Both the position numbers and the translations under genes were made by a program. From an uncultured Coriobacteriales bacterium (lineage in GTDB: Bacteria; Actinomycetota; Coriobacteriia; Coriobacteriales; UMGS124), in the NCBI GenBank assembly GCA_903789505.1, contig CAIFEU010000126.1:1-7549 (forward strand): a DNA stretch of 7,549 bases. Direction: 5' to 3'. Below the pieces are notes generated by a model that searched no databases, was not told the origin of the DNA, and saw only the letters and a list, made by a program, of their open reading frames with translations. The stretch's first letter is position 1, and the number at the start of each line of letters is the position of its first letter. Shown here one piece after another: positions 5,451 through 7,549 of the stretch.

Positions 5451-6281
5451 CTAGCCTATGGGGCCGCGCACCCAGCTGACCGAGACGTAGTCCGCGCACA
5501 CGGCGCCGATGTCGCTGGAGACGTCGCGCGCATTGGCCTCGACGTCGACGGGACCGACGAGCATCCGGACCCCGAAGCCGCCGGCGCCCGGAACGTGCGC
5601 GCACGCTCCCTCAGCGGGCGTCCCCTCCCCGGCACCCGCGCGCGGCACACCGTCGGGGTGCCCCTGCCCGCCGGCGCCGGGCTCGCCCAGCTCGACGCGC
5701 TCGGCACCCAGAATCGGGCGCAGGTCCGCCGCCGCGGTCGAGCGGTCGAACAGGACTCCGCGGGCATGGCCCGCGCCGCAGCCGGGGATGTTCACGTTCC
5801 AGACGCCGTCGGTGCGGGCGGGGCGCGAGAGCAGCTCGTCCATCACGCGCGGGAAGCATCCCCGCGCCAGCGAGTAGTCGGCGGCGACCTTGGTCTGCGA
5901 GAAGGCGACCGCGGGGACGCCGCGCATCGCCGCCTCCATCGCCGCGGCGACGGTCCCGGAGTACGCGACGTCGAACCCCACGTTGAAGCCCGCGTTGATG
6001 CCGGAGAGCACCAGGCCTGGCCTGTCGGGCAGAAGGCAGCCGAGCGCCAGCGAGACGCAGTCGGCAGGCGAGCCCGCCACCGCGTACGCCGCCTCGGCGC
6101 CCGGCACGTCGTCGCGACGCTCGACGCGCAGAGGCCAGCTCAGCGACACCCGGTGCGACGCGCCCGACTGCACCTCGCGCGGGGCCACGACGAAGACCCT
6201 GCCCAACGTCCGCGCCAGGGCGGCGAGCTCGCGGATGCCCGGGGCGTCTATGCCGTCGTCGTTGACGACCAGCACGTCCAT
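5451..6281 (-). CDS. surE: 5'/3'-nucleotidase SurE
   Basis: The 276-residue protein is a clear SurE, a metal-dependent cytoplasmic phosphatase that removes phosphate from nucleoside 5'- and 3'-monophosphates and has been tied to stationary-phase survival and nucleotide salvage. The metal ligands align with Thermotoga maritima SurE (D8, D9, S39, N95): NDDG at 7-10, S39 in SGASH, and N96 in SGINAG. The glycine-rich region continues through YSGTVAAAMEA (107-117) and WNVNIP (161-166). The end, SSDIGAVCADYVSVSW, matches the usual family C-terminus. Residues about 198-236 are a Gly/Ala/Pro/Glu-rich insertion with little secondary structure, unusual among SurE proteins. The ribosome site is weak (GGTGAG). 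The gene lies 73 bases after the coiled-coil gene in the same direction, so co-transcription is likely. Confidence 0.95.
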   Translation of the reverse strand: MDVLVVNDDGIDAPGIRELAALARTLGRVFVVAPREVQSGASHRVSLSWPLRVERRDDVPGAEAAYAVAGSPADCVSLALGCLLPDRPGLVLSGINAGFNVGFDVAYSGTVAAAMEAAMRGVPAVAFSQTKVAADYSLARGCFPRVMDELLSRPARTDGVWNVNIPGCGAGHARGVLFDRSTAAADLRPILGAERVELGEPGAGGQGHPDGVPRAGAGEGTPAEGACAHVPGAGGFGVRMLVGPVDVEANARDVSSDIGAVCADYVSVSWVRGPIG

Positions 6282-6308
6282 GCGCTCACCGCCCCCCGCC
6301 CGGCAGGG

Positions 6309-6325
6309 AAAGCCGCGCCTGCGGC
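6309..6325 (-). terminator. Weak hairpin with TTT between the coiled-coil gene and surE
   Basis: On the minus strand GCCGC-aggc-GCGGC (6325-6312) is followed by TTT. The stem is only five pairs and the T-tract only three bases. It would at most attenuate transcription into surE, or mark a processing point. A chance hairpin is quite possible. Confidence 0.25.
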
Positions 6326-6354
6326 ACTCGCGCGTTCCGCATGAGCGACGCCCC

Positions 6355-6726
6355 CTACGCCTGCGGGCCCTTGACGCAGCGGGCGATCGTGGAGGCGTAG
6401 TCCTCGCGGTACGCCTCGATGTCCTCGGAGAGCTGCGCGAGGTCGACGATGCTCAGCATCGCCTGCCGCGCCTCCTCGACGCTGGAGAACGGCCCCTCGG
6501 CGAGCTCGTCGGCAAGGCGCCTCTCCTCGCGCTCCAGCTCCGCGCGCCGCTCGGCGACCGCCTGCGCCTGCGACACGATGCGCGCCGCCTTGAGATGGTT
6601 CTGGTAGCGCTCCTGCTTCTCCGTCATCTCGGAGAGGCGCTCCATGAGCTCCTGCATGTCGCAGATCTGCTGGGTCTGGGGCCTTGCCTGGGACCCGCCG
6701 GCCCTCGCGCCCTCGTCCTCGCTCAT
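6355..6726 (-). CDS. Small predicted coiled-coil protein of unknown function
   Basis: The ATG at 6726 is preceded by a strong GAGGAGGT four bases away, which fixes the start. Frame continuation to an ATG at 6807 would run through the probable promoter and is rejected. The 123-residue product begins with a short polar segment (1-20). It continues with a long charged helical region (about 21-78, rich in Glu, Arg, Gln and Ala) with heptad-like spacing, for example in MQELMERLSEMTEKQERYQN. A second helical part (80-118) follows. It has no signal peptide or membrane segment and is acidic overall. I do not recognise the family. Coiled-coil content suggests oligomerisation or a scaffold role. It is probably co-transcribed with surE, with a 73-base gap. 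Confidence 0.85.
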   Translation of the reverse strand: MSEDEGARAGGSQARPQTQQICDMQELMERLSEMTEKQERYQNHLKAARIVSQAQAVAERRAELEREERRLADELAEGPFSSVEEARQAMLSIVDLAQLSEDIEAYREDYASTIARCVKGPQA

Positions 6727-6765
6727 TCGGACCTCCTCGCTTCCGGCGCCCGCCCGGACGGCCCA

Positions 6766-6784
6766 CCGGGACCTGACGTCCCGG
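6766..6784 (-). repeat. Perfect hairpin in the leader of the coiled-coil gene
   Basis: CCGGGAC (6766-6772) and GTCCCGG (6778-6784) form a 7-bp stem with a five-base loop. It lies between the putative -10 (6806-6811) and the Shine-Dalgarno (about 6731-6738), so it would be in the mRNA leader. No T-run follows, so it is not a terminator. It could be an mRNA stability element or a protein-binding site. Confidence 0.45.
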
Positions 6785-6805
6785 GCGCCCGAGCCCGTCC
6801 GTACC

Positions 6806-6811
6806 ATCCTA
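6806..6811 (-). promoter_or_regulatory. Possible -10 box for the coiled-coil/surE transcript
   Basis: TAGGAT on the minus strand, in an unusually AT-containing spot (GGTTAGGATGGTAC), is a plausible -10. No convincing -35 lies 16-18 bases upstream. It is the same hexamer as the proposed -10 of the MetE-like gene. Transcription would start near 6800, leaving a leader of about 73 bases. Confidence 0.35.
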
Positions 6812-6882
6812 ACCGAGCGCGCCCCCGTCGTCGGCGCGAATGCGAACGGAATCGCGGGTCCCCGACGATGCAGGCGGCGCGC

Positions 6883-7549
6883 CTACGCCTGCGCCCCGGA
6901 AGGGTCCGCGCCCAGCCCGTAGGCGCGCCGGTCGTCCTCTATCGCCCGCTCCTCCATGCGGACGAAGCGGCCGACGCAGCCCCCGAGCCTGTAGGAGTCG
7001 CCCTCGCGCGCGTAGGCGTCGCGCATGGCACGCAGCTCGTCGGGGTGCTCGAACCACCAGTCGATCCTCCGGGCGAGGGTTGCGGCGTCGCGTGCGGGAA
7101 AGACGCTGCGCTCGTCGAGGGCGAACTGGCTCGCCGCCGACGTTTCGATTCGCGAGATCACCGGCACCAGCCCGCACGACAGCGCTTCCAGGCAGCTCAT
7201 CGCCTCGATGTCGGCTACCGACGAGTGGACGTACAGGTCGCAGGCGCGAATGAGGTCGATGAGCTCGGCGCGGGGGCGGAACGCGATGTCCAGGGGGTGC
7301 GCCAGGCAGGCGCCGACCTCGCGCAGGTGACGCTCCTGTCCGCCGGCGCCGGCGATGTGCACCTGGATGTCGTCGGCGTGGCGCGACATCGCCACCGCGC
7401 GGATCAGCGTCTCCTGGTCCTTCTCCTTGGCGAGCCGCCCGATCGTGAGAACGTGGAACAGGCCGTCGTCGAACGGATGGGCGCTGGGGCCGGGGACGAA
7501 GTCGTCGGGGACCCCATTGGAGATGACGTGCAGCTGGGCGGTGTAGCCG
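6883..7549 (-). CDS. GT4-family glycosyltransferase, C-terminal part (runs off right edge)
   Basis: The frame stays open to the window edge, giving 221 visible residues; an apparent GTG start at 7395 is internal. Upstream of it are family motifs: VISNGVPDDF at fragment residues 8-17 and LTIGRLAKEKDQETLI at 34-49. These hold the Arg and Lys (R38, K43) that usually bind the donor's phosphates. HIAGAGGQERHL (64-75) and DLYVHSSVADIEAMSCLEAL (104-123) follow. The usual GT4 E-x7-E becomes D-x7-E (D113, E121), seen in some glycolipid-type relatives. This is the C-terminal Rossmann domain that binds nucleotide-sugar. It probably transfers a sugar to a membrane lipid or surface polysaccharide, but donor and acceptor cannot be told. 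The end (about 190-221) is charged and weakly conserved. Confidence 0.88.
   Translation of the reverse strand, partial: GYTAQLHVISNGVPDDFVPGPSAHPFDDGLFHVLTIGRLAKEKDQETLIRAVAMSRHADDIQVHIAGAGGQERHLREVGACLAHPLDIAFRPRAELIDLIRACDLYVHSSVADIEAMSCLEALSCGLVPVISRIETSAASQFALDERSVFPARDAATLARRIDWWFEHPDELRAMRDAYAREGDSYRLGGCVGRFVRMEERAIEDDRRAYGLGADPSGAQA

Noticed and set aside
5125..5604. Upstream extension of the Rrf2 frame to 5604 and an overlapping minus-strand frame to 5366
   Set aside because: The added sequence is Arg/Ala/Pro low-complexity, overlaps surE and the putative promoter, and has no ribosome site. The Rrf2 domain begins exactly at the 5124 start.
6727..6807. Longer start for the coiled-coil gene at 6807
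   Set aside because: The frame would begin inside the probable promoter and pass through the leader hairpin; the ATG at 6726 has a strong GAGGAGGT.
7393..7395. GTG at 7395 as the glycosyltransferase start
   Set aside because: The frame continues upstream with conserved GT4 motifs (GRLAKEK and VISNG), so this GTG is an internal valine codon.

Overview
The window is very GC-rich (roughly 70% by eye). It most resembles an actinobacterial genome of the class Coriobacteriia (Eggerthella/Slackia/Olsenella-like). The main clue is a regulator with about 12 membrane segments fused to a LuxR-type DNA-binding domain, a protein type very abundant in that class. A divergent Tat-exported protein starts immediately beside it. 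The taxonomic call is inference; no rRNA or other marker gene is present.

Layout. (1) Positions 1-65, minus: the first 22 residues of a gene running off the left edge, with a clear twin-arginine (Tat) signal start and a good Shine-Dalgarno. (2) 66-482: a divergent intergenic region rich in inverted repeats, with an extended -10 reading right. (3) 483-2192 and 2189-3118, plus: a membrane LuxR-family regulator and a LysR-family regulator overlapping by 4 bases (ATGA), so probably translationally coupled. (4) 3119-3309: an AT-richer stretch with a T-N11-A dyad and an extended -10, then a very GC-rich two-part hairpin and a C-rich tract. (5) 3310-4434, plus: a short MetE-like zinc methyltransferase of the B. 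subtilis YxjG/YxjH type, with all four zinc ligands visible. (6) 4435-4617: a convergent intergenic region with runs of C. (7) 4618-5124, minus: an Rrf2-family repressor resembling CymR more than IscR, with a dyad in its promoter region. (8) 5125-5450: intergenic. (9) 5451-6281, minus: the nucleotidase SurE, preceded by (10) 6355-6726, minus: a small predicted coiled-coil protein with a strong Shine-Dalgarno. (11) 6883-7549, minus: the C-terminal part of a GT4-family glycosyltransferase running off the right edge.

How the genes may work together. The left part looks like a regulatory locus: a membrane sensor-regulator and a LysR regulator made together, beside a divergent Tat-exported protein. 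In Coriobacteriia such exported proteins are often respiratory flavoproteins or molybdoenzymes, but here the mature protein lies outside the window. The LysR gene also lies just upstream of the MetE-like gene and could control it instead, as MetR-type regulators do. With the convergent CymR-like Rrf2 gene, a sulfur amino-acid theme is possible but unproven. The right part (coiled-coil protein, SurE, glycosyltransferase) looks like housekeeping and envelope functions. I see no tRNA, rRNA, CRISPR array, insertion sequence or phage gene. The most unusual parts are the coupled LuxR-LysR pair beside a Tat gene, and the structured C-rich leader of the methyltransferase gene.
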